Counted from the stretch's first letter, positions 1-12,913 are shown. The stretch: 64,000 nucleotides of DNA from Dromaius novaehollandiae (GCF_036370855.1 NC_088098.1:200429336-200493335), one strand, 5' to 3'. The notes: generated by a model not told the origin, from the sequence alone. A program made the numbers and translations.

Positions 1-598
1 ACATATACCTCCTGCAGTTATGCTCTCTACCATTAGGCAGCTCTGAGTCTTTACTCTTCTGAGCCATGTGAATATCCACATTTGTGGTGCAGTCAAAGAT
101 AAATGCAGTTAAACTGAGGTTTGTTGACTGCTGATGCGGGCAATGGAGAGGTACTGCAGCAACTAAGCTGCCAGTATTCTGCACTCTGAGCATACCGTCT
201 TCAAAAGGACATTCTGAAGACCTCATGTAGTCTGCTAAGTTTTGCTCTCTAACATACATAGGTCTGAAACCTAGAAATGCCCATTTTTATAGGAAGTCCT
301 GTAGAAGTGATCAAGTTTTCAAATGCCATTAAAAGTTTTGGCATAATTAATATTATAAGAAATCTGTAATACACTTATCTTGCTAACAGTTATAGTCCAA
401 TGATCACTTAGAAGTATTATTGCATTTTAAGCATAAAAATATAGGAGGTTCTATAAAGAAAGTCAAAATAGCATTAATCTAATATTGATAGTCATATAAA
501 ATAACTCACAATTATGTAAGCTTCTGTATTTAATTACACATTTAAAAATAAGTTATAAAAATAATTAAGCTTCTTTAAAACCCCTATGATATTTTCTT
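1..598 (-). other. FDX1: FDX1 3' UTR and downstream flank
   Basis: This AT-rich sequence lies downstream of the FDX1 stop codon on the minus strand. I see no canonical AATAAA on the minus strand here. An ATTAAA variant lies at 534-529, only about 65 bases after the stop, and would give a very short 3' UTR. The true poly(A) site may therefore lie left of the window. No coding sequence is recognised. Confidence 0.5.
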
Positions 599-713
599 CT
601 AGGAGTTTTTACTCATGTCTATCGATTGTCTAGCATCAGCAACAGCTTCAGGTACTCGAACAGTCATATCATTCATAGATTTCTTCAAGCAGATCTGGCA
701 GCCCAAACGTGAT
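599..713 (-). CDS. FDX1: FDX1 (adrenodoxin) coding exon 4, C-terminus and stop
   Basis: This is the last coding exon of mitochondrial ferredoxin 1. It follows a TTACAG acceptor (intron side 719-714). The first base completes a threonine codon split with exon 3, then residues 140-176 are read up to a TAG stop at 601-599. It carries the fourth [2Fe-2S] ligand (C144, in the LGCQIC context) followed by the free cysteine C147. The conserved [15 protein letters not shown] stretch, which packs against the core domain, and a short SKNS tail follow. The spacing from C98 to C144 is 46 residues, the same as C46 to C92 in mature bovine adrenodoxin. The intron phase and the exon length of 115 coding bases keep the frame with exon 3. 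Confidence 0.97.
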
Positions 714-1350
714 CTGTAAGAAAATAAGGCATTACCTTCAGTTCTAACCCAACCATATATCTAACAGCATTTACCAGCTTATTTTCTCTGAGTTCAGTCA
801 TCCCAAACACATTATGGTCCAGAAAAAGTTAGCCTTGTGCATGGTCTTAATCAGGACCAGTAGCGAACCACATACATCCATGCAAAGATATGAACAGAAT
901 TAAATCATGGCCATCAATTTGTTTACTTATAAAACAGAGTTCAGTACATGTAAAGTTTTACACAGAGTATTTCCAGCTTGCTGAGGCAACATACAATACA
1001 GGTGACCCTTCCATTTTTAATGATTCGTTAATAGTTTAGCCAAGTGTATGGAATGACACCTGATCTGCCAAAAGGCCATTTGGCATCTCCAAGGAAATGA
1101 AGGCAATGAATGAAATCCTCAGAAAAGGCATAGCCTAACCCACCCGAAGTCTGGAGGCAATCCAAGGAAATAGAATGTGCATTGTAACAATGCCCCTGAC
1201 AGCTTACTTCAGGTGAACTTTTAGAGCTTGTCAACTAGAAACAACCTTACTGAGAAGAAATTAAGAATATTTTTTTCCATTTCCTGTCACTTGTATCTTC
1301 CCAAAAGTTTGCATCCAAGTCAAATGTTCTGGAAGTTGGGTTTGTTTTTT

Positions 1351-1371
1351 TTTTGGGGGGGGGGGCAAAGG
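1351..1371. repeat. T-tract abutting G-tract (simple sequence)
   Basis: A run of T switches directly to a run of G and then a purine-rich stretch inside FDX1 intron 3. This is low-complexity sequence. It accounts for part of a spurious open frame on the plus strand here. Confidence 0.7.
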
Positions 1372-2392
1372 GGGAAGGAGAGGCACAGTCACTTTAAAAT
1401 CCTGCCTTTCAGTAATTTATTGTTAAGGCATTCCATTCCCACACATCCACCTGCAGTTCTGGACCAGTTAAGCAAGGTCCAGCATGACCACAGATTGTTT
1501 CTGAAGTACCTACAGGATAACATTTCCATTTGCTGCTTCTTAAAATCGCTAGTGCATAACAGGTCAGAAAGGAAGAAATATCTTCCCATGACCAACACTA
1601 ACAAAAAAAAAAAGCTCTGTGATAAGAAAATGGAGAGCATGCAAGACCCCCTTGGAACCTACTAATTTCTTTATTACAGGTAAAGTAATAGATATGGCCT
1701 TTTCTAAAGATTTCAAATTTGATCTTTTCAAAACTCATTCAATGGAAGCAGCTTAAAACAGTGGTTGCCAGAAATTATGTGTATTAAAGAAGCCTGCCAA
1801 TTTTCTAGCAAATCCTAAACTAGAATCAAAGAATGGTGAACCAAGGAGCAAACTACAGCTGAAGATAATTTGTTTCTTAACATGAGCTAGTGAATGATAA
1901 TACTTTGGGGAAAGAGAATATATTCTGAAATGCATATGGCCCTGATCCTACAAATTCATCCACCCAATCAAAACACTATGTTCACAGAAATAAGTGAAAA
2001 CAAATGAATTAATGCGACTCGTGTGTTGGATGAGACAGGTTGAAATTAAATATATATATTTTTAAAAATACGTTAAAAAAACCCTGTATTTAATCTCAAC
2101 AACCACTGCATCCTCACAGGATGAATCCTTTCTTTCTGTTTTGCTTCTTCACTCCAGCAACATGCAGTAGCTTCCTCTACTATTCTAACACTGGAGTCCA
2201 AGAAAGTCTTGCTTGCTAGTTCTGAGACTTACTCTCTGCTTCTCCAAGAACTCCTAATCTGCACTTGTTCTGAAAACTCCCAGCTTGCTACACCTCTCTT
2301 GGCTGATCCTATCCTACATTCAATGCAATGGCAAGATTTAAGAAACCAGGACCAATCAACAGAAAAAAGGAGATGAAAAGGGTGGGAAACAC

Positions 2393-2531
2393 AACACTAC
2401 CACCCAGGCAATATAGATTAATTACTGTCTTCCTCTTGTCTTATATTAGGCTTCATATAAAAACACTACCACCCAGGCAATGATAGATTAATTACTGTCT
2501 TCCTCTTGTCTTATATTAGGCTTCATATAAA
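2393..2531. repeat. two-copy tandem duplication, unit 69/70 bp
   Basis: Copy 1 (2393-2461) and copy 2 (2462-2531) are nearly identical. Both begin AACACTACCACCC and end CTTCATATAAAA. The only difference I see is one inserted G in copy 2 (AATGATAG versus AATATAG). The near-identity implies a recent duplication, or a variable-number tandem repeat represented by two copies. It lies within FDX1 intron 3. Confidence 0.93.
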
Positions 2532-4944
2532 AACAGGTAGCAGAAAACAAACCTTTCAGAGGGTCCAGAATGCTGGAAGCAAGTTATAGACATTCAAGCT
2601 GGTGCTACATGCAGCTGGCTCTATTCTACAGTACTTCTTAGCTTACGTCTACCTATGTGTTGGGGGATCCTGAGTAGAACTTATCAGCCACATTAAACTG
2701 TAAAAAAATAAGATATTTCATAATTATGCTAGTCCTGGTTTACAAAAAGGTAAGATTATCATTTAAAAGTTTCTTCACAATCAGAAGTTCATTAAAAAGA
2801 AGGTAAGACAATGCAATAGTGAAGTTTCAGACTACAAAATGCAAAAACAACCAAAGAAAAGGAAAAAAAAGCTATTCTAAATGCCAGGTTTCAGTTTGCA
2901 AAGTTGTAAGCAAAAAAGTTTCTCTCATAACAAAGACATATGTGTAGGTGCTTGGCAAGTCTCAAAAATTGTAGCTTGCATGCGCTAACGGTATATTTCT
3001 GGTTTTGTTTTCAAACTGAAGGAATCAAGATTGGGTCATTAGGCCAGAAAGATAAGAGTGAATGAAAGACAGGAAACATAAGAGATCAGGAGGATAAAAT
3101 GCTCGTGGTACCCAAGAAGATGTAATCCTTCATTTTTCTGTCATTTAGCAAGGAAAATCTTGTAAGTGAACATTCAAAAAAAAAAAAAAGAAAGAAAGAA
3201 AAAAAAATCAAAAGATGTTTAATACCACCAGGAAATTCTGCAGACATCCATTTTTTTGCTGGCATATCTTTAAATACCAAGGCATGTACATTGAATTAAA
3301 TATAGAACGCTTAAATGTCAGCAAGGATGGGCAGTGTTCTGTATCACCAGTTGAATAATAATTTTATCAGTACAGGACTGTAGGCAGAGAGATACTAGAA
3401 AAAGAGTGATACTAAATTAATATCTATACAGAACTCTTTCAAGCATGTAGCTATCAACTGTTGTTAATGCCCCCAATTCAGTACTACACCTGAAAGTAAT
3501 ACTTCTATGTAAAAGACTGTATAAATCAACTTCAGGTTACTGGAATGTGTGTGTGCATATACACGTTACAAAAATATTTCAAGTCATGAATATGCATACA
3601 TAAGAGTACCATGATCAATTAAATCTATTACAGATATGCAATATTTATATTATAGCTGTAGTATTGTTTGTAAGGCTTAATTTGACTAAAATACCTGATT
3701 TTCACTTGGGACCAATGCTAATTTTATACTTACTCTGTATTGCTTAAGAATAGCTCCAGTATATAGACTAATATCTCAGACAAAATCCTAGTTTACTGAA
3801 TCAAAAGTTATTCTATGAGAACACAGCACCAGCTATAGTAATTCTAATGCAAGATTCACCAGCTCAATTAATTTACCCATTACACAAAGAAAAATCTAGC
3901 TCCAATTACCAGAGGAACCAGTCCTTAGCATAATAAATCAGTGTGCTATCTTGATAAACATGCCTATGAGTTACTACTTTGGGTTTTCTGAGAAAATGCA
4001 GGAACAGGTGTGGTTTTTTTTTTCCCCCCAGCATTCTAAAGAAAGGAGCCGATATCTGAGTGTTTTTACACAGCAGATTCGTAGAGAAACAGAATGGGTA
4101 AATTAAATGGATCTTTCTGAAATTAAGAAAGGAGGAGTGATGTTATACAAAAGTTAAACAAGCTAAACCCCTGAATCATTAAAATTTGGGAATTAATTTG
4201 GTATATTCTTGGACATAGACAGCACTTCAGAGGATTAAGCTCATAATAACATTTGTAAGAATTCACAGCCTACCCAAAGATATATCGAAGCATATCTATA
4301 TATGCTGAAGTATAAACCAAGACATTAAATGACCTACCCTTCAAATACTTGGAATCATAATAAAACTGTTAGAGGCTAATAAATAGCATGAATTTTATCC
4401 TGAAAGAATGGGAAAGTATCAAAAAGGTTCATCTCCCAAAAGACATGGTGGGTTGAATTACAGTTCCTCTTCCCTTTAGAAGAAAAACAAGCTGAATATC
4501 TTGATTTTATCTTCCTTATTTGCCAGTCTTAACTAGCAGCATATTAAATAAGGAACAGAAAAAGAGGGCAAAATAGATTCTGTAGATTCTCTAGTCGAGG
4601 ATTCAGTGAAGGCAACTCTTTCCCTAAGCCAACATTAAGGAGCAAAAAGGAATGTTGTCTATTAGCAATGAGCGCTGAGGAGTTTTTGCTTTTACTAACA
4701 TACAAAATAAAGCAGATTCTTCTTAACCTATGCTCTCAGGTGAGCAACAAGGCAGACTGAGATTTATGTTCAGACAAACATACTCATGATTAATCTATCC
4801 AGCGGAAGGCACATCCTCCAGGGAATCTAAACATATACAACATGCCACATATCAGAGCTCCGCTTTAACACTTTTGACAAGACAGTAATGGACATAACTG
4901 CACAGGTTTGGCAAAACACTCTCCCAACTGCTAGTGTCTTGTGG

Positions 4945-6600
4945 AGTGTTAAACATAAGAACAGCTGCAGTGCATCTGACTAGAGGTCCATCTCCCTCAA
5001 CATCCTGTTTCAGCCAGTGTCCAGTAGCAAGTGTTAGGGAAAAGAAAAACCAGGGCAAACATATAATGATATCTCTTCAAGCTAACTTCCTCGTATCCAG
5101 CATTTTATGGGACTTCCTGATCCACAGCTAGTATCCTTGTGTTTAACAGCCTTTGGTGGATTTTTTTTCCCCATACTTGCCAATTGTTTTTTGAATCCCC
5201 TTGAATTCTGGCATTCATAACCATCTGTGGCAATGGATTTACACCACCTGAAGTAACACTTCCTCATGTTTTGAGGCTGCCACATGACAAGAACTAGGTA
5301 GCACCAAGGGACCTTATGGGAAAAACTACCTTCTCCTATTTAATTTTTTCTACAGCATTTACAATTTTATAGACTCTAATCAGAACCCCCTTCCTCAATT
5401 CTTCCCGACAGCCTAAGAAGCTTAGATCTTAAAAATGATGATTTAGTCAGTCCCTGCATAACAGCCAGTCCACATTTAACCATTTTGTAGCCCTTGTCGG
5501 TACTTCCTCTCATTCTACCTTAAAAAAAAAAAAAAAAAAATCAGAATAGCACAAGTATAAAGCTATGGTGAATTACCATTTTTTCCTATAATGGGATTTT
5601 CTGCTTTTCTACCTGTTCCTTCCAAAAACTGCTAGTGCTCCATTTCCTTTTTGAAGTGTTTTTACACCAAGCCATAAACTGACACTCCTAGAGAAACATT
5701 AGCTAGCTAAAAGCCCATTTCAAGTATATAAAGTTACTACTGTTCCACCCTCCTCTCCATATGCATTGATCTGCATCTATTAACAGCAAATTTCATCTGC
5801 TATTTCATTTCCTATCTTTCAGTGTCACAAGATCTTTCTGCATGTCTTCATGGACAGTTTTTGATTTTACTAAAATGAGTAATACAGTATTGTGAACAAA
5901 CCTTGTCATCTGACTCTTCACCTCTTTTCCCAAGCCTTGACTATATAAAACCTAGCACAAATCACTCAGGAGATGAGCAGTGTGATCCCAATAAGACAGC
6001 CAAATATTTCTACCCTGTTAAAAGACAAATGATCATTTAACCAATTCTTTATCCTTTACAAGGCCCTTATCCCATTGCATCTCAAAATTTGGTAAAGGAC
6101 TTCTGGAAGCTAAGTAAACTATATGAACTGTAAAATCTTTCTTCATGCTCAGCGATTCATTAGATGAATTCCCATGATGGTTACTTCCCTCTATAAAAGC
6201 TCTATTGGATTCTTTGCTTACCATTATTTAGCAGAAACTATAAAAAAGTAACAGCCAATAGACGCATGCATAAAGTGCCCAGTACAGAATCAAACTCATT
6301 GCTGACTAGTTCCAATAATCTCATTTTAAAAACTGGGTTGCTACCTTACATTCCTCTGGTTTGTAAGCAGCTTTAAACCAACTAAACAAACATTACAGGT
6401 TCAGCAATTTCATACTGAATTCCTTTAGAACTCCTGTGTGAATACCACCTAGTCCTTACCAATTGTTTCTACTCATTTTATTAATTTGTTTCAATACCCC
6501 TTCTATAGACACATCAGTTTGAGACTAATCCTTCAGTAAATTCCCTGCAAAGAAAGCTTCCAGTGAAGGGACATCCCTATGTACCTCCAGTGAAAACAGT
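4945..6600 (-). mobile_element. ancient CR1-family LINE, 3' portion (RT end and 3' UTR), degenerate
   Basis: The plus strand reads as the antisense of a reptile/bird CR1-type LINE, so the element is on the minus strand with its 3' end near 4945. Recognisable landmarks in order are AACATAAGAACAG, then GAGGTCCATCTCC and CCAGTGTCCAGTAG (3' UTR). Next come GGCAATGGATTTACACCACC and TTTATAGACTCTAATCAGA (end of ORF2). Then come AATTTCATCTGCTATTT, AAAGACAAATGATCATTTAACC and finally GCAATTTCATACTGAATTCC with GAATACCACCTAGTCCTTACC. The order matches the CR1 reverse-transcriptase C-terminal region and tail as I know them. Stops and indels break the frame, so it is dead. It is 5'-truncated, as is usual for CR1, and the boundaries are approximate. 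Confidence 0.8.
5522..5540. repeat. A19 homopolymer
   Basis: An uninterrupted run of 19 A lies inside the CR1 fragment of FDX1 intron 3, and probably grew after insertion. Confidence 0.85.
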
Positions 6601-8448
6601 GCAAGAGGTTTTGGGGGGGAGAGGGGTAAAAGGGGGTTGTTATCTGTTTATATTTAAATTTTGCATTTTTAATAAAAGTGCTCATTTGCATCACCTGTTG
6701 GCCCTACACGACATTGAGTTTCCTGCTTCTGTTAAGTTAGAAACAAAATTAGTTCTTCTACTTTTTAGCAAGCTGTTTCTTAGCTTATTTTTTATTCAGT
6801 AATTTTATAGTAGTTATTTTTTAAATATTTAACTCGCCAGGGCTTGCTTTTCTCCCTTATTGAACTACTTTTAATAATCTCCATTATCCTGCAGTTACCC
6901 AAACCAATTTTGTTTTAGTGTTTCTAATCAGTATCTCATTTTAAAAGACATGGCACCTCTTGACCTTTCCAAGCCCAGAGAGTCCCTGACAAGAAAAACT
7001 ATCATGCTTACACTTATTGGAGAGCATAGTAGTGCATCTCCATTACTAAGGTTTGTATCAGCACAAAGATCAGGTGATCTATAGGAAATGTCAGAGGCAC
7101 TTAGAGGGGGAAAAAAAAAAAAAAACAAAAAAAAAAACCAGGCAGTCTTCCAGAAAAGTCTGCCTTTCATACATACGAAAGATCCTTGGCCATAGGAAGA
7201 ACAGCCATGACATTAAGGAAATCTGTAACATGCAAGTAACATGTGTCTTCAGAGGGTCTAAAACTTAATTTGGACCAAAGAATTTTTAGAGAAAATTAAA
7301 GAAAAATTTAAACAGACAACTTTCCACTGCTTTCAATTCTTCAGCAAAAACCCCTTGCTTTAAACCTTTAGTTTAAAGTAAGTCAAACAAAAAAGTTACT
7401 AGATCGCTATTCTCTAGAGCTCTTTGAGCAACTGATTTGGCCCAGAACCTAAAAGTTACTCTTAGGACAATTATGATAGATACTAAGAGGGAAGTGAATT
7501 CACACTTAACGGCCTTATGATTTTTCCAAGATTTTAAATACTTTCTTTGGCATAAGAAAAATGATAAAACAAAAGAAGCTAAGACAAGCTATGCTACGTA
7601 GGCCAGGTATGAAGCCCTCCGAAATCACTAAAAAGATTCTCAAAAACTTCAACAAATAGTTCCTTTGAAGCCTGAAGGTAAGGGCTTATGAAGCCTCATA
7701 AGACACAGCTGCCTACTATTCCCATGCATGTCCTATGATACAGGCTACGCGTACACCAGCAGGTAGTGCAGCCCACCAGCAATGGACCTGTAGAGTGAAA
7801 TGGTTTGTGCAGAGGGTGCGAAACCTATTACAAGGTGGGGGAAGGTAGAGCAGAGGGCTACGTCAGACAAGCTCTAGTCTGGCTCCATGCACTGAATGAC
7901 CATTAGCAGTTGGAACACATCTTTGGGTTTAGTTTCACCCAAAAGAAATCTGGTTTGGGTGCTCTAAGAGCACTCTGACATGAGTCAGATCATGGTAAGT
8001 GAGGATTCCTTCAAAGCAAATCTGATGCAAACTAAAATAGTAATGTGGCACATTCATAAAATGCATTAACTAATTAAAGACTGATGGAGAAAGAAAGCAA
8101 AGGGAGAAGGAATGGAAACAAGAACAAAAAAAAAATCTCACACAGGACAGCATTGGCAAAGTTTTTGTTGAAGGAAGTGGGTTTCTGGTCATGCTTCGCT
8201 AACACTTCTGCATCAGACATTGAAGAGCAAGTACTTGCAACTGCCACTCTTCAGCTCATGAAAAAACTACTGACATCTACCTAATATGAATTAAGATAAA
8301 CAATATATAAACTTGCCAGTCCCATTTGTGTAACAGAATCCAGCTATTCATTAAAAAAATGATTAAGGCATTCTAGGAATATCGAACTGCCCCATCTGCA
8401 GACCCTTCTTTCAGTTCTTTGGTGTAGTAAAGTACTATGTTGCCTTAC

Positions 8449-8578
8449 GTTTCTGTGAGGCCATATGCTAAGTCTAGCATGTCCATCTCTTCATCAGTAA
8501 TTGCATCCAGTTGCTCAAATATGTGGTCTTCAAAGATTAAGTGACAAGTTGAACAGGCCAGTGTTCCTTCACAGGCAC
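8449..8578 (-). CDS. FDX1: FDX1 (adrenodoxin) coding exon 3, cluster-binding loop
   Basis: This exon holds the core of the [2Fe-2S] ferredoxin fold. It follows a TTTCTTTAG acceptor and ends before a GTAAGG donor. Two bases complete G96, then residues 97-138 are read, and two bases of T139 remain at the donor. It contains three of the four cluster ligands, C98, C104 and C107, in the plant/vertebrate-type spacing C-x5-C-x2-C ([13 protein letters not shown]). It also carries the acidic interaction helix ([14 protein letters not shown]). There D124, E125, D128 and D131 correspond to the residues that dock adrenodoxin reductase and mitochondrial P450s in mammalian adrenodoxin. The conserved tyrosine Y134 is also present. 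A methionine occupies M127, where human has asparagine. Confidence 0.98.
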
Positions 8579-9921
8579 CTAAAGAAAGCACCAAGTTAAC
8601 AGAAAACTTAACTTTCATATTACAGCAGAACTGCAGAATTCCTTCATATATCTATTTCTCTGCCTAATACCAGGAGAAGACTCAGCTGAGCAGTAGTGTG
8701 TCATATATTCCCACATTCATATGTCTGCTTACCATTCAATCATCAATATTTCTACATTTCCTACAACACTAAAATTTGCTTGAAATTACTTACTGAAAAT
8801 ACTTAAAATACTTGACTAATTCCCACCTCTTTTTAAGTTTAAAAAGTAGTTTTTATGAAACCACTAGTTTAGAATGCTTAGATTGTGATCATCCACAGTA
8901 GGGGCAATCACTCGGTTAGAAATCAGAAACAGAAGAATTTATACTCATGGAAGCAAAGGGAAGCACAGCCTGCATGTATAACCACTGCTATCAAAAGAAA
9001 CAGTGGATTTCTACATCAGAACTTAACAACCATGCAGAAAACACAGTACTGTTACACTTTACAGTGGTGTCATTAGCCATGTATCATAATGAGCATGATA
9101 CTGTACTAGAAGATTTGATTTTAAAAATATAGTATGTCTTCAAATAAATACAAATCCATATGAAAAAACAGGGATTAACGAAGCGTAAAATGCCAAGTAA
9201 TTTAAAATTTGTCATATCAGCAGTTTAAGTGTTCTCATGTCAGCCAAAAGGAAAAAAAAAAAGTCACACTGATCAGTCTATTTACACAACAGAGGTTCTT
9301 TTTGGAATGTAAGGCTGGTAATAGCAAGTGAATTGAGTGCAGCTGAATCATTCAACCATTTTAAAAGTCCTTATGCAGAGATATTTCTATCATCATTATT
9401 GGTGCACAAGGGATGCCCCCTAGCGATAAAAGTAAACAAGATTTTTTTTTTTTTTACCTTTTCCTCTTCACTCCTTTTTTTTTTTAAACACTACACACAC
9501 ATTTTTACATTGTTTACATTGCATTATTTTTCTGCTCTATAATGGTTATCCAATAAAACATCATTCTAGAGATAGGAATATCACGTGCTATAATTATAAT
9601 TAAAGATTGTCACGGTATCTCCAATGATCATGTTGGCGCCTGTTTATTGATAGCATTGCCATTTCACTTTATCACAGTGCTTTGTTAAGATGGCTGGCAT
9701 TTCCAAATGTGAGAAGATATTAACTGTAGAGTATAAGACTAGCCATAAGCCTTTAGGATACATTTAGGTAAATGCTACCTAAAGCTAGACTTGTCCTAAC
9801 ATGTTACAGATTTGCAAGACATGATCCTTCTTCCCCAAATGTATGCAACTCATAATAGAGATTCTACAGACTTATCAAAGAGATTTTATTACTAGCAGTG
9901 ACATTTATTTGCATTTAAATA

Positions 9922-9939
9922 ACACACACACACACACAC
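9922..9939. repeat. (CA)n microsatellite, about 9 units
   Basis: An uninterrupted CA dinucleotide run lies in FDX1 intron 2. Confidence 0.9.
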
Positions 9940-10740
9940 TTTAGATTTCAAACTGTGCACTAGACTAGCCTACTTAACTTCTTCTATGCTTGCTCCATGC
10001 TATGTATGTAACTCATGCATATTGTAACTCCATTTCCAGCTTTAGTTTGTAGTGTTACTTACTTACACTTATGTTCATTTAAATCCCTGTTTTGAAAGCT
10101 CACATGGGCAGAATCCTACTACTTCAGTGGAACTAACTACGGAAGAGAGGGAAAGTCTGAGGCAATAGGAAAGTTTTCAGGACTCTCTTGCTTTCTGATT
10201 TTAAACAGAACTTGTACTGAGTTAGAATTTCACTAAGGCATTGGGATACAAGAGTCTGTTTGTACATGCGTTTTTCATGATTAAACATTTTAAGTAAAGT
10301 TGGATTTTAACCAAAAAAGGTACAATTCAGTTTGTACTGAGGCCATTATTGAAGGCTCTAAATTACTTAATCAGGTTTAATGACTCAATGCATTGCTGCA
10401 TAAGCAAGGTACATACCACATGCTTACAGTGTTTGTTCTATCCAGCCATCTTGCAAAATAGATGGATTCTTGTCCATAACTAACTTTAACGCAATTCCTA
10501 ATATAATAAGTATTTTTAATCACACATGTACCAACTTAAGTTTGGCAAGTTAACTAGTAAGCTTTCATTTGTCTTGAAAATATAACATAACTCTGAAAAC
10601 ATTACGTTAGCTCAGTATTTTCCATGCTTTTCTATTTACAACCTTGACTTTTTGCATCTGAGACTGCAGTTCCACTTTTGCTTACATTTCCAGGCTCACA
10701 ACTCCTCACACTGGAAACACTACATAGTTAAGACACTAGT

Positions 10741-10773
10741 CTCTCTCTCTCTCTTTTTTTTTTTTTTTTTTTT
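10741..10773. repeat. (CT)n followed by T-tract
   Basis: About six to seven CT units run straight into a tract of about 20 T. On the minus strand this is a poly-A/GA tract. No SINE or processed transcript could be attached to it. Confidence 0.85.
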
Positions 10774-12788
10774 AACTAGAAAGAAAAAAAGTGCAATTTT
10801 TCAGATCGTAAAGAGAAAGAAGAAAAGGAGAATCCTAGCACTCCTTCAGAGAGCTCTATCAGAGCTGCGTATTCTCTAGCAGTGCTACCACCAGCAATTC
10901 AGGAGAAGAAAGGGCAACTCGAAGTCAAATTATGTGACACACTCTTCCACTGTCTAGTAGTGTTAACTTATTTCTCTCCAAAGGAACTTTGAAGGAATAA
11001 GATGTTAATTCAGTGCCTTCAGAACCTTTTCCAGGCTTTCATGGCCGTTTCTTTCGAAATCCTCAAATTCACCTTGACAGAAGTTTCCTTCTCTCTGCCA
11101 AAAATTACTTCATCAGTGTTCTGAGATCTTTCCCTTCTCTTATCTAGTTCCTTCCCTTAAAAATATGATCTGTGCAGTTATCTATTCGAGGTACTATGAG
11201 TATCTTGAAAGTCTTATATTTGAAGTATAGTTGAAGGCACATTTTCTTTTTCCTGAGAAAAAAAGAGAAGTATACAGAGACGTATAGTTCTCTAGGATAT
11301 GTTTTACCCGACACCTGATATAATCTTCTTAATTTTTGGCATATATATTTAAAACAATCTTATCTTAGAAGAGGAAAATGATTATTCATAAATCGTCAGG
11401 ATACCATGAGATAACTAATACTCAAACATCAACACTGATGTTGACTAACATCTAACGTAACAGTGGCTTAAAATTCATCTCTATCAACACTAATATTAAT
11501 ACAAAGGCTGTAACTCTCCTTCCTGGTATGGTAAGAGACCAAAATTCTGAAATGAAGCAAAAATATGAGTTTTCTGTTATTGTTTATCATGATCAGTTTG
11601 ATCATGGGTGTATCATTTGAAATGGAATTGAAAAAGCTCTTTTCATCCCTCTTACAATCATCGTTTGGATATTACTTTTTCCAAAGGCAGGGGAGGAAAA
11701 AAAAAGAAAAAAAAAAAGAAGTAAAACCATATTGAATGGGGGAGAAAAATCCTTGTTTTTCAAACTAAAAAAATAACATGATTCTTTGAAATACAGGCAT
11801 GTGGCAGCAACTTTTTTTTTTCTTTCTGGCCTGTAACTTTGGGCCAAGAGTGGAAACTGCCTATTTTATGCAAATACCAACCAATGAAAAACAACCCCCC
11901 CCCCCAAAAGCCCCCAAATAAAATGCGCATACACACCCAAAATCAAAGAAGCACAAACCCCAAACTAATCAACCTGTGGAGACTAACTAAGGAAACCAAA
12001 ATGCAAGGAAAGTTGGTTTTGTTCTTCTCCCTTTTATCATTCTCCCAGAAGTCTTCCCAAAAAGATACATACCTAAAAAGACCAGTCAAAACAACTGTAA
12101 GTCAGAACAGAGAAAAAGAAAACTGAAGCAATGTCTCCCAAAATAAAACCTGGCTGAAAATGAATGTATCTGACTATGACAACTCACTCTATTATCAGTC
12201 TTAAGAGTTTGGGGAATAAAAGAGTATATCCCCACTACCACCACTCATCCCTTATTTTTAGGCCTCCTTTTGTGAAGACAGAACTCAGTATGGCAAAGTT
12301 TAAGAAATGAACTCGTCTCCTTTACCCCGTTTATAAGAATTAAACTTTTTGCTCTTCTTTGCTAACTGACATGGACTTGGTTGTTCCTTTCACTCAGCAC
12401 TCAAACACTACAGCAATTTGTGCTACAAAAAGCCCGATAACAAATCGAGACTATATGACAATACAGTCAGAAGTAACCTGTCACTATTAGGAATATACAC
12501 AGTTTGTTATGCATCCAGAACCTTTCAACTCACAGAAGAGTTCTCAAGTAGCATCTTTCAGATCCCACATTGACAGCACTCTGTCTGCATTCCCCTCCTT
12601 TAAAATTTAAACATTGAAAGTTAAAAGGCCTATCACAAAATATTTTCAGAACTTGACCCTATGCACCTGCAGAAAAATGGAATAAAAATCCAAATAAAGA
12701 ACAACTAGGTTTTATAGACATCATAAATAAACTGGTAATTCATCATAATTTCTAGACATTGAATATGTTATTGAAGGAATCTGCTTAC

Positions 12789-12913
12789 CAAAACCATCTA
12801 TGTCTAGATTATTATCAACAACAACATCCAGCAGTGAATCCCCAGGTTTTCCTTTGGCTGTTAGTTTATCACCAACACGATTTATGAAGTGAACAGTTAT
12901 CTTATCTTCTGAG
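12789..12913 (-). CDS. FDX1: FDX1 (adrenodoxin) coding exon 2, N-terminal beta-grasp
   Basis: This exon encodes the start of the mature ferredoxin. The acceptor is CTTTTTCAG. One base completes S54, residues 55-95 follow ([12 protein letters not shown] ... [22 protein letters not shown]), and one base of G96 precedes the GTAAGC donor. The sequence matches vertebrate adrenodoxin nearly residue for residue across the first beta strands. It is the segment just before the cluster-binding loop. Mature FDX1 in mammals begins at the SSSEDK motif, so presequence cleavage here is expected close to S54. The open frame runs past the donor into the intron but loses similarity there, which supports the splice site. 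Confidence 0.97.

Larger units (their letters stand above)
714..8448 (-). other. FDX1: FDX1 intron 3
   Basis: This intron of 7735 bases has GTAAGG donor and TTACAG acceptor ends. It holds a 69/70-bp tandem duplication (2393-2531), a long ancient CR1 fragment (about 4945-6600) and several A or T homopolymers (for example 5522-5540, about 7110-7137). Several short open frames occur but none shows a recognisable protein domain. No conserved exon was recognised. Confidence 0.85.
8579..12788 (-). other. FDX1: FDX1 intron 2
   Basis: This intron of 4210 bases has a GTAAGC donor and a TTTAG acceptor. It holds a (CA) microsatellite (9922-9939), a (CT)n-T(n) tract (10741-10773), a C-tract near 11895 and several A/T homopolymers. 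No further exon or transposable element could be named. Confidence 0.85.

Noticed and set aside
529-534. ATTAAA as the FDX1 poly(A) signal
   Set aside because: Not annotated as a feature: it would give a 3' UTR of under 100 bases and such hexamers are frequent in AT-rich sequence.
1228-1665. 145-codon plus-strand frame in FDX1 intron 3
   Set aside because: It runs through homopolymers (T, G and A tracts) and overlaps an opposite-strand frame. It shows no protein similarity.
9415-9426. CTCF-like sequence (minus strand TCGCTAGGGGGC)
   Set aside because: Two mismatches in the first three core positions make it much weaker than the site at 22802.
12721-12788. Read-through of FDX1 exon 2 past the donor
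   Set aside because: Similarity to adrenodoxin stops at the GTAAGC donor, and exon 3 continues the protein in phase.
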